Part shown: positions 7,591-14,819 of the stretch, in pieces
How positions within the stretch are numbered: the stretch's first letter is position 1
Layout: each line of letters starts with the position of its first letter
NCBI GenBank assembly: GCA_017856115.1
Contig: JAFMFM010000015.1
Location: forward strand, 1 to 39,402
DNA: 39,402 nt
Direction of reading: 5' to 3'
DNA from: Actinomycetota bacterium
Lineage (GTDB): Bacteria > Actinomycetota > Acidimicrobiia > Acidimicrobiales > Ilumatobacteraceae
Translations under genes and position numbers: made by a program
Notes under the pieces: generated by a model
The model's database searches: none
Seen by the model: only the letters and a program-made list of their open reading frames with translations
Told to the model about the DNA's origin: nothing

Positions 7591-8337
7591 ATGGACCTCG
7601 GCATCAACGGTCGAACTGCCGCAGTGGCTGCGGCAACCGCCGGGCTCGGTTTTGCATCAGCCAAGGCGCTGGTTGACGCCGGCGTGAAGGTGGCCATCTG
7701 TGGACGAACCACCAATCGCGTGAGCGAGGCCGTAGCTGCGCTGGGGGACAACGCCATCGGTATCGAGTGCGACGTGTCCACCGCGGGTGGCGCGGCAATG
7801 TTCGTGGAGATGGCTCGTGACCGACTCGGTCACATCGACGTGTTGGTCGCCAATGGCGGTGGACCCAAGCCAGGCAATTTCGCCTCGCTCACCGTCGACG
7901 ACTATCTGCCGGCTCTGCAACAGAGTTTGTTGTCGGTGGTGGCAATGTGCCAAGCCGCGGTTCCCGCCATGCGTGACCGCAGGTGGGGCAGGGTGGTGGC
8001 GATCACCTCGCTGTCGGTTCGGCAACCGATCGCCAACTTGATGTTGTCCAACACGGCACGCGCAGGCGTTACGGGTTTCCTCAAGACGCTGGCACGCGAG
8101 GTGGCCGGCGACGGGGTGACGGTCAACTCGGTGCAGCCGGGGATACATGCAACGGATCGAATCAACCAGTTGTACGGCTCGACACCGGATGCCACGCAAC
8201 TCGGTATCCCCGCCGGCGTCATTGGCGATCCGGCCGACTTCGGTCGAATCGTGGCGTTCTTGTGCAGCGAATCGGCACGATTCATCACCGGCGCCCATCT
8301 GCCGGTCGATGGCGGCAGTTACGCCGGCTTGCTGTAA
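7591..8337 (+). CDS. SDR family protein lacking the canonical Tyr/Lys catalytic pair
   Basis: A 248-residue short-chain dehydrogenase/reductase-like protein. The Rossmann fold is evident from AAATAGLGFASA at the cofactor site (the TG of the usual TGxxxGxG is replaced by AA), the VLVANGGGP strand, TVNSVQPG and the C-terminal FITGAHLPVDGG. Aligning to FabG, the catalytic YxxxK becomes SxxxR in LMLSNTARAG, while the preceding Ser survives in TSLS. This matches a known beta-ketoacyl-reductase-like SDR subgroup that departs from the catalytic tetrad, so it may use another mechanism or not be a redox enzyme. It is on the opposite strand within the cox cluster, convergent with coxM 13 nt away. The start at 7591 gives the normal N-terminus; a GTG at 7567 is open. 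Confidence 0.85.
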   Translation: MDLGINGRTAAVAAATAGLGFASAKALVDAGVKVAICGRTTNRVSEAVAALGDNAIGIECDVSTAGGAAMFVEMARDRLGHIDVLVANGGGPKPGNFASLTVDDYLPALQQSLLSVVAMCQAAVPAMRDRRWGRVVAITSLSVRQPIANLMLSNTARAGVTGFLKTLAREVAGDGVTVNSVQPGIHATDRINQLYGSTPDATQLGIPAGVIGDPADFGRIVAFLCSESARFITGAHLPVDGGSYAGLL

Positions 8338-8350
8338 TTGCGCGGAGCGA

Positions 8351-9175
8351 CTACTTCGACGCTTCCTCCAGCGCGCGACGTACCAGCACCTTTGCCAAGT
8401 GTGTGCGGTATTCCACGCTGGCATTCAAATCGCCCTGAGGTTCAGCGTCGTCGGCAGCGTGGCTTGCAGCATCCGCAATCGAAGCGCCGCTCGACAAGGC
8501 CGAACTCACCGCCGATGCGAGTACGGGCGTGGAGCCCATGTTCACCAATGCCACGCCGCTGGTGCCGTTGTTGCGCCACGCAGCCACACCGACGATGGCC
8601 CAGTCCTGCGCGCGTCGGTTGAACTTCTGAAAGCTCCAACCGGCACCGTTCATCTTGGGCACCTTGATTTCCACCAGCATTTCGTCGGCGGCAAGCGCAC
8701 TTTCGAGGAAGCCCTTGTAGAAGTCCCTCGCGGCGATGTCTCGTTTGCCCTTCGGGCCTTGCACCACGTACGTGGCGCCGAGCGCGAGGGTTGTTGCCGG
8801 CAAGTCGCTGGCCGGGTCGGCGTGGGCGATGGAGCCTCCGATGGTGCCGCGGTGTCGTACTTGTGCATCACCCACATGACTCGCCGCGTGGGCGAGAAGC
8901 GGCGCGTGTTGGGCGAGTACCGGTGACTTCTCAACGTCCATGTGGCGCGTGAGTGCACCGATGGCCACGTGGTCGCCGGCATCCTTCACGTACGACAAGT
9001 CCTTCACGCGACCGATGTCCACCAACACCGTGGGCTGCGCAAGACGCAGTTTCATCAGTGGAATGAGGCTGTGACCACCCGCCAAGAACTTGGCTTCGTC
9101 ACCGTATTGTCCGATGAGCGAGATCGCCTCTTCCGCGGAACCGGCCCGCTTGTAGTCGAATGCTGCGGGAATCAT
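8351..9175 (-). CDS. coxM: CoxM-like FAD-binding subunit of a molybdenum hydroxylase
   Basis: A 274-residue medium subunit of the xanthine dehydrogenase/CO dehydrogenase type. The two FAD-binding motifs are AGGHS at residues 32-36 and TIGGS at 111-115, the positions known for the Oligotropha CoxM protein; the domain ends with the CO_deh_flav_C region. It passes electrons from the 2Fe-2S subunit to the acceptor through FAD. The ATG at 9175 overlaps the coxL stop (ATGA); the extra 12 codons to 9211 would lie within coxL. Order on the minus strand is coxS-coxL-coxM. Confidence 0.94.
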   Translation of the reverse strand: MIPAAFDYKRAGSAEEAISLIGQYGDEAKFLAGGHSLIPLMKLRLAQPTVLVDIGRVKDLSYVKDAGDHVAIGALTRHMDVEKSPVLAQHAPLLAHAASHVGDAQVRHRGTIGGSIAHADPASDLPATTLALGATYVVQGPKGKRDIAARDFYKGFLESALAADEMLVEIKVPKMNGAGWSFQKFNRRAQDWAIVGVAAWRNNGTSGVALVNMGSTPVLASAVSSALSSGASIADAASHAADDAEPQGDLNASVEYRTHLAKVLVRRALEEASK

Positions 9176-11586
9176 TGGTTGCCTCCTTGGGCGGCTTGGA
9201 TTGCTTTCCACACGTTGTTGGGCGAGGCCGGCATGTCCAATTTGGTGATGCCAAGCCCCGACAACGCGTCGATCACCGCGTTCATCACCGCCGACGCCGC
9301 ACCGATGGTGCCGGCTTCGCCGATGCCCTTCACACCGAGCTGGTTCGTGGTCGACGGTGTGACGGTGAAGTCGGTGGTGATGGGTGGAACGTCACAGGCC
9401 GCCGGAACCAGATATTCCGCCAGGTTCGACGTTTTCAGGTTTCCGTCCTCGTCGTACACCGCTTCCTCGTACAGTGCCTGCGCCATGCCTTGCACCACGC
9501 CGCCGTGCACCTGACCTTCGACGATCAACGGATTGATTTGGTTCCCGCAATCGTCGACCGCCACGTACTTCAGCACGTCGACCTTGCCGGTTTCGGTGTC
9601 GACTTCCACCACGCAGACGTGGGTTCCGAATGGCCACGAAAAATTCTTCGGATCGTGGGTGTACTGTGCCTCGAGATTCGGCTCCACTCCATCGGGCAGG
9701 TTGTGCGCGGTGAACGCGGCGAAGGCGATTGCCGCGATGGGTACCGCCTTGTCGGGTGAACCCTTCACGCTGAACGTTCCCTTCTCGAACTGCAGGTCCT
9801 CCGCGGCGCACTCCAGCTGGTGGGCGGCGATGAGTCGCGCTTTGTCGATTACCTTGTCGCACGCACCGGCGATGGCCACACCGCCGACCGCGAGCGAACG
9901 CGAGCCGTACGTGTCGAGGCCGAGCGGGGCGATTGCGGTGTCGCTGTGGAGCACGTCGACGTCCTCCGGTGCAACCCCCAACTTCTCCGCGGCAATCATC
10001 GCCCACGACGTTTCGTGGCCCTGTCCGTGCGGCGACGTTCCGGTCACGACCTGCACCTTGGACGTTGGCAGCACGCGAACCGTCGCGGATTCCCAACCAC
10101 CGGCGCCGTAGTTGAGTGATGCAAGTACGCGAGACGGTGCCAAGCCGCACATCTCGAAGTAGGACGTCATTCCGACACCCAGACGCTTGCGAGCACCGGG
10201 TACGTTCTGTGTCGCTTGCACCTTACGTAGGGCGACGTAGTCGGCGTGTTGCATCGCCTTCTCGGCGGCGGCCAAGTGGTCGCCGGAGTCGTAGTTGAGG
10301 CCATGGAACGCCGTGTACCCCGTGGGGTTACCGCTGGCATCGTAGAACTGTTCCTTCTTGATGTAGTTGCGCTTGCGCAGTTCGTACGGATCGATGCCCA
10401 TGGTGCGAGCGAGCGCGTCCATCGCCACCTCGATTGCGTACGTGGCTTCGGGTCGCCCCGCTCCGCGGTAGGCGTCGGTGGGGGTCATGGTGGTGAACAC
10501 CGAGGTGCACGAGAAGTCGTACGCCTGGGGTAGGTCGTACACACCCGCATAGAGGAACGCACCGAGCAACGGAACACCAGGGGTCACCAGCTGCAGGTAG
10601 GCACCCATGTCGCCAATCAGGCGAACCCGCACGGCGGTGAGTCTGCCGTCCTTGTCGGCGGCGAGTTCGATGTTCTGAATTTGTCCGCGACCATGGATGG
10701 TGGCCTGGGTGTTTTCCGAGCGTTCTTCCACCCAGCGCACTGGTGCGCCGTGTTTGCGGGCGAGCGCCACGCACAGCAACTCTTCTGCGTAGACGTCGAG
10801 TTTCGAACCGAATCCACCACCGACCGACGGGGCCACCACGCGCATCTGGTGCTCGGGAATACCGAGTGTGATGGCCGTCATCACCTTGAGGATGTGCGGT
10901 ACTTGGGTGGCGGAATACAGCGTGACATCACCGCCGAAGGGTTGTGGTACCGCTGCAACGGCCCGCGGCTCCATCGCCATCGGGATGAGCCGTTGCTGAA
11001 CGTAACGCTCGCTCACGGTGAACGCTGCGTTCTTGAACGCCTGCTCGACGGCACCCTCGGCGGATTCCACTTTCAAGTTCCAGGTGTACGAGGTGTTGGT
11101 GCCGATTGCGTCGTGGATGACCACGCGGTCGCTCAGAGCATCCTCCAGATCGATTACCGCGGGCAACGGCTCGTACACCACGTCGATGGCATCGAGCGCG
11201 TCGCGCGACGCGGTTTCGCTTGTGGCGAGCACTGCCGCCACACCATCGCCGACGTAGCAGGCCTTGTCGACCGCGAGCGGATAGTGCGCGGGATTCTTCA
11301 TGTCGGGTGTCACCGGCCATGCGCACGGCATGGGCGCCGCCCAGGTGGACTGCAAGTCCTTGCCGGTGTACACCGCAACCACACCCGGCATCGAAGCGGC
11401 ATCGGAAACGTCGATGCTCTTTATGCGTGCGTGTGCGTACGGCGAACGAAGTACCGCAAGGTGAAGTGCTCCCGGGATGGCGAGGTCGTTCACGAACTTG
11501 GCCTCGCCCGTCAGCAACGCCGGGTCTTCCCGACGCAACATTCGCTGGCCGATCACGTTGTTGGTGCGCTCTTCGGTGATGCTCAT
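9172..11586 (-). CDS. coxL: CoxL-like molybdopterin-binding large subunit, form II
   Basis: An 804-residue large subunit of the xanthine dehydrogenase family that binds Mo-molybdopterin cytosine dinucleotide. Visible motifs are GGGFGSK, AYRGAGR (about residues 371-377), GQGHETSWA and the catalytic-Glu loop GIGEAGTIG (Glu near 755). Form I CO dehydrogenases have AYxCSFR, whose Cys binds the copper; the AYRGAGR loop here marks form II, for which CO oxidation is not established. The substrate is therefore open. The ATG at 11586 has an AGGAGGA 5 nt upstream. It lies 9 nt after coxS and overlaps coxM by 4 nt, so the three subunits are one operon. Confidence 0.94.
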   Translation of the reverse strand: MSITEERTNNVIGQRMLRREDPALLTGEAKFVNDLAIPGALHLAVLRSPYAHARIKSIDVSDAASMPGVVAVYTGKDLQSTWAAPMPCAWPVTPDMKNPAHYPLAVDKACYVGDGVAAVLATSETASRDALDAIDVVYEPLPAVIDLEDALSDRVVIHDAIGTNTSYTWNLKVESAEGAVEQAFKNAAFTVSERYVQQRLIPMAMEPRAVAAVPQPFGGDVTLYSATQVPHILKVMTAITLGIPEHQMRVVAPSVGGGFGSKLDVYAEELLCVALARKHGAPVRWVEERSENTQATIHGRGQIQNIELAADKDGRLTAVRVRLIGDMGAYLQLVTPGVPLLGAFLYAGVYDLPQAYDFSCTSVFTTMTPTDAYRGAGRPEATYAIEVAMDALARTMGIDPYELRKRNYIKKEQFYDASGNPTGYTAFHGLNYDSGDHLAAAEKAMQHADYVALRKVQATQNVPGARKRLGVGMTSYFEMCGLAPSRVLASLNYGAGGWESATVRVLPTSKVQVVTGTSPHGQGHETSWAMIAAEKLGVAPEDVDVLHSDTAIAPLGLDTYGSRSLAVGGVAIAGACDKVIDKARLIAAHQLECAAEDLQFEKGTFSVKGSPDKAVPIAAIAFAAFTAHNLPDGVEPNLEAQYTHDPKNFSWPFGTHVCVVEVDTETGKVDVLKYVAVDDCGNQINPLIVEGQVHGGVVQGMAQALYEEAVYDEDGNLKTSNLAEYLVPAACDVPPITTDFTVTPSTTNQLGVKGIGEAGTIGAASAVMNAVIDALSGLGITKLDMPASPNNVWKAIQAAQGGNQ

Positions 11587-11595
11587 GGCTTCCTC

Positions 11596-12051
11596 CTACT
11601 TGTTTGCTGCCGCGAGAACTGACTTCACGATGTTGTGGTACCCCGTGCATCGGCAGAGGTTGCCTTCCAATCCGAGACGAACTTCCTCCTCGGATGGTTT
11701 GGGGTTCTCGTTGAGCAACCCGATCGCGGCCATCACCATGCCGGGGGTGCAGTAGCCGCACTGGAGTCCGTGGTTTTCCATGAACGCCTTCTGCATCGGA
11801 TGCATCTCGCCGTTCTTGGTGAGCCCTTCGATTGTGGTGACGGTTCCGCCGTCTGCTTGCGCAGCCAGAATCGTGCAGCTCTTCACGGCTTCACCGTCGA
11901 GATGCACCGTGCACGCACCACAGCTCGACGTGTCGCACCCGATGTTGGTACCCGTGAGATGTGCATGTTCGCGGATGTAGTGAACGAGCAACGTGCGCGG
12001 TTCTACATCGTGCGATTGTGTCGTGCCATTGATGGTGATGGATACCTTCAT
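11596..12051 (-). CDS. coxS: CoxS-like 2x[2Fe-2S] subunit of a molybdenum hydroxylase
   Basis: A 151-residue small subunit. Cys39, Cys44, Cys47 and Cys59 form the plant-type ferredoxin cluster site and Cys98, Cys101, Cys133 and Cys135 the second 2Fe-2S site (CGYCTPGM and CRCTGY). It moves electrons from the molybdenum centre of CoxL to the FAD of CoxM. The ATG at 12051 follows a GGGAGGAA ribosome-binding site 4-5 nt upstream. It leads the operon after a 253-bp intergenic region. Confidence 0.96.
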   Translation of the reverse strand: MKVSITINGTTQSHDVEPRTLLVHYIREHAHLTGTNIGCDTSSCGACTVHLDGEAVKSCTILAAQADGGTVTTIEGLTKNGEMHPMQKAFMENHGLQCGYCTPGMVMAAIGLLNENPKPSEEEVRLGLEGNLCRCTGYHNIVKSVLAAANK

Positions 12052-12208
12052 CTGGTTCCTCCCTGGTGTGTGACGGGGTTCACGCGAGAACTCCTAGTGC
12101 GCAGTATTGCCCCACGGGGGGTCGGCTGGCAAATCCTGGTCGAATCCGCCGTTTACGTCAGTCCCGACGGCGGGTTGCGGACCGTGGGGCCGTGGGCCAT
12201 GTCGCCGC

Positions 12209-12252
12209 GGGCCGCGGGGTCGTGGGCCGCGGGGTCGTGGGCCGCGGGTAGT
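12209..12252 (+). repeat. GC-rich 15-bp tandem repeat between the ABC exporter and coxS
   Basis: Two perfect copies of GGGCCGCGGGGTCGT (12209-12223 and 12224-12238) are followed by a third partial copy to 12252, with degenerate versions just upstream from about 12182. The repeat lies in the 253-bp gap (12052-12304) downstream of the ABC permease stop and upstream of coxS. The rest of the gap must hold the coxS promoter; I see the ribosome-binding site but no convincing -35/-10 pair. Confidence 0.75.
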
Positions 12253-12304
12253 GGGGTCACGGGGCCAGCCACGACCGGCGCCGCCGGGCGCGGCTGACCT
12301 CGAT

Positions 12305-13084
12305 CTAGTTCGAGAGTTTTCGTAGCTGGCGCAGTGCAAAACCCAGGCTCAACCCACCCATCACCACGATGGCCACGATGCCACCCCACACGGCGTTGAA
12401 CGACAGATGATCGGCGTTCGATTCGTTCACCAGGCCCACGCGCGCCAAGCGCAGGATGTTGGTTGCGGGGTTGATCCTTGCCACCGTGTGCAACCAACCG
12501 TCCATCACGTTGAGCGGCACCTGCGCCGACGACAAGAACATCACCAGGAAGATCGAGAGCTGCATGATCGCGGCCCCGCGCATGTCCTTGAAGATGAACG
12601 CCAATCCCAACCCCCAGCCGGCTCCGATGGTGGAGAGTCCGAGTGCGGCAGCGTACAGACACAAGATTCCGAGCACGCCGCCGGTGAAGCGTGCGCCGAG
12701 CGCAATACCGATGACGATCACGATGGTGGTCATCATCACCACCCGCACGAGCGTGCCCGTCAATGGTCCTAGCACCAACGACAAGCGCGACGTTGGCGTC
12801 ATGCGAAGTCGGTCGTAGAAGCCGGTTTCGATGTCGCGAATTGCGGTGAACCCAAGCCCCACGCCGGCGAACGCGGAGCCCATCATGATTCCCAGCGGCA
12901 TGTACCAGTTGATGGAGCGATCGGTCGGAAAGCCCGGAATCTTCGTCACCGCAAAGAAGGTTCCGGCGAACACCACCATGTTGAAGATGGGCATGGCGAG
13001 AGCGGGGAAGAATGCCGATGGAAGTCGACGAATGTTGCGGATGCTTCGCGTCGCCAGGATGCCGACGCTTCGACTGGTGCTCAT
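12305..13084 (-). CDS. ABC-2 type transporter permease
   Basis: A 259-residue integral membrane protein of the ABC-2 family with about six hydrophobic helices and the family segment TGFYDRLRMTPTSR that follows the second helix, then LVMFLSSAQVPL and a NPATNILR motif typical of DrrB-like exporters. It should form the channel with the neighbouring permease and the DrrA-like ATPase. The ATG at 13084 overlaps the stop of the upstream permease (ATGA). The exported compound is unknown; the location beside an orphan coxL is the only hint. Confidence 0.88.
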   Translation of the reverse strand: MSTSRSVGILATRSIRNIRRLPSAFFPALAMPIFNMVVFAGTFFAVTKIPGFPTDRSINWYMPLGIMMGSAFAGVGLGFTAIRDIETGFYDRLRMTPTSRLSLVLGPLTGTLVRVVMMTTIVIVIGIALGARFTGGVLGILCLYAAALGLSTIGAGWGLGLAFIFKDMRGAAIMQLSIFLVMFLSSAQVPLNVMDGWLHTVARINPATNILRLARVGLVNESNADHLSFNAVWGGIVAIVVMGGLSLGFALRQLRKLSN

Positions 13085-13869
13085 CGTGCGGCCAATCGAA
13101 CCGAGAGTTGCCGAAGCGCGAGCATGGTGGTGAGCACGGCGATACCCACGGGAATCACCAGCGTCTGGGTCATGGCAATGAGCGATACGCCATCGATGGA
13201 CAACGATCGTTGACCCTCCACCATGTACGAGATGGGGTTGAAGTCGGCAATGCGACGGTACGCACCGCTCATGGTTTCTCGCGGAAAGAACGCACTCGAA
13301 AGAAACAACAGGATGAACAACACGGGAAACGTGCCCTGCACGGCCTCGGCCGAACCGGTCTTCAGTGCCACCACCGACATGAGTGCACCAACGGCGAACG
13401 CAGTGACGAACCCGGCTACGACGATTGACACATAGCCGAGCAACCCAGCCTGGACCGTGACGCCGAAAGGAAGGAGGGCCAGGAGGAAGATGAGTGCTTG
13501 CATTCCGCCGAACAGGGAACTGCCCGCCAATCGCCCGAACAAGATCGACGTACGCGACGTTGGTGCCGCCAGCAGACGGTCGAAGAATCCATCCTGAATA
13601 TCGGTGGCCAGTGCTGCCGCACCGGTAACGGAGCCAAAGAGCACACCTTGCGTCACCGTGCCGGCCAACGTGAACTGGAGGTACGAGTCGACCTTCGGAA
13701 ATCCGGGCAGGCTGATCGCTCGACTGAACGACGATGACCCCAGTGCCGCAAAGAACAGCGGGAAGATCAGCGACGGTCCGACGAGGGCGGGCTGACGGAA
13801 GATCGCCAACGTCGAGCGCCGTGACAATGCGACGAGTTGTCGCACCACGTCAGCGGGCTTGCGGCGCAT
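13081..13869 (-). CDS. ABC-2 type transporter permease
   Basis: A 262-residue membrane protein similar in layout to the next permease: about six membrane helices, the segment DGFFDRLLAAPTSR, then FLSSAFFPRETM and NPISYMVEG. Two related permeases with one ATPase suggest a heterodimeric channel with a homodimeric ATPase. The ATG at 13869 overlaps the ATPase gene by 20 nt; an open frame up to 14025 lies wholly inside the ATPase gene and is not used. Confidence 0.88.
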   Translation of the reverse strand: MRRKPADVVRQLVALSRRSTLAIFRQPALVGPSLIFPLFFAALGSSSFSRAISLPGFPKVDSYLQFTLAGTVTQGVLFGSVTGAAALATDIQDGFFDRLLAAPTSRTSILFGRLAGSSLFGGMQALIFLLALLPFGVTVQAGLLGYVSIVVAGFVTAFAVGALMSVVALKTGSAEAVQGTFPVLFILLFLSSAFFPRETMSGAYRRIADFNPISYMVEGQRSLSIDGVSLIAMTQTLVIPVGIAVLTTMLALRQLSVRLAAR

Positions 13870-14809
13870 TGTCGGCCCCTTCGAGACGGTAACCCGTCGC
13901 CTCGGCAAACACGTCGTCGAGGCTCGGTTGGTTGAGCTCGAGGTGCTCGACCACGATGTTGGCTTCGTCGAGTGCGCGCACCACTTCGGCGACGCGTTCG
14001 GCGCCACCACGCAGGCCCACACCAAGGGTGCCCTCTGCCGTGGGTCGCATTTCGCCGAATCGTGCCAGGACTCCGGACGCCGCGTCGGAATGTTCGCGCG
14101 ACACGTTGATGAGCAGGGTCGGGTCGCCCACCGTTCGCTTCAAGTCACTGGGCTTCCCTTCGCGAACGATCTTGCCGTGGTCGATGATGGCGATGCGATC
14201 CGCCAGCTGGTCGGCCTCCTCCAGGTACTGCGTGGTCAACATCACCGTGGTGCCCTCGCGATTGAGGCGTCGCACCTCCTCCCACAGCGTGAGTCGACTC
14301 ATGGGGTCGAGGCCGGTGGTGGGTTCGTCCAGGAACAACACGGCAGGTTGATGGATGAGCGAGAGTGCAAGGTCGAGGCGTCGGCGCATACCGCCCGAGT
14401 AGGTGGACACGCGTCGATCGGCGGCGGCCGTGAGTCCGACCCGCTCCAAGAGTTCGCTTGCGCGCTCCTTCATCTTGTTCGACGCAATGCCGTAGAGCAC
14501 GGCCTGCAACTCGAGCAACTCGTTGCCGGTCATGAGCGGGTCGATTGCGGCATCCTGCAACGCCACGCCGATGTTGCGACGTACCTCGTCGGCCTGCTTC
14601 ACCACGTCGAAGCCCGCGACGCGGGCGGTTCCACTGGTGGGACGCAACAACGTGGTGAGCATGCGTACCGCGGTGCTCTTGCCCGCACCGTTGGGACCGA
14701 GAAAACCGAATATTTCACCCTGGTTGACCGTGAGGTCGATACCGTCCACGGCCTTGACGTCGCCGAAGTGGCGGGCGAGTTGTTCTGCGATTATTGGGGC
14801 ACTGTTCAC
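13850..14809 (-). CDS. DrrA-like ABC exporter ATP-binding protein
   Basis: A 319-residue ATPase with Walker A GPNGAGKST (near residue 38), signature YSGGMRRRLDLA (near 138), Walker B VLFLDEPTTGLD (near 156) and an H-loop-adjacent MLTTQYLEEAD. The last 90 residues form the DUF4162-like domain of DrrA-type exporters. It energises export by the two ABC-2 permeases. The start is a GTG at 14809, 10 nt after the coxL2 stop, and lies inside a perfect inverted repeat that could fold over the start codon in mRNA. Exporters of this type often move drugs or lipids; no substrate can be inferred. Confidence 0.92.
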   Translation of the reverse strand: MNSAPIIAEQLARHFGDVKAVDGIDLTVNQGEIFGFLGPNGAGKSTAVRMLTTLLRPTSGTARVAGFDVVKQADEVRRNIGVALQDAAIDPLMTGNELLELQAVLYGIASNKMKERASELLERVGLTAAADRRVSTYSGGMRRRLDLALSLIHQPAVLFLDEPTTGLDPMSRLTLWEEVRRLNREGTTVMLTTQYLEEADQLADRIAIIDHGKIVREGKPSDLKRTVGDPTLLINVSREHSDAASGVLARFGEMRPTAEGTLGVGLRGGAERVAEVVRALDEANIVVEHLELNQPSLDDVFAEATGYRLEGADNAPQAR

Positions 14810-14818
14810 CCGAACAGT
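14801..14818 (-). promoter_or_regulatory. Inverted repeat enclosing the GTG start of the ABC ATPase gene
   Basis: ACTGTTC-ACCC-GAACAGT is a perfect 7-bp inverted repeat with a 4-nt loop. In the minus-strand mRNA the stem would hold the last base of the GTG start codon (14807-14809) and begin 2 nt after the coxL2 TAA. A ribosome finishing coxL2 would open it, so translational coupling is plausible; an operator role is the alternative. Confidence 0.5.
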
Positions 14819-14819
14819 C

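Noticed and set aside
9172-12051. Calling the coxSLM genes a true CO dehydrogenase
   Set aside because: The large subunit has AYRGAGR rather than the Cu-binding AYxCSFR loop, so CO oxidation cannot be claimed from sequence.
12209-12252. A CRISPR array
   Set aside because: The units are directly adjacent 15-bp tandem copies without spacers, and no cas genes are present.
11635-12297. A 220-codon plus-strand frame with Ala-Gly-Ser-Trp repeats
   Set aside because: The first part is antisense to coxS and the repeat part is only the translation of the GC-rich minisatellite.
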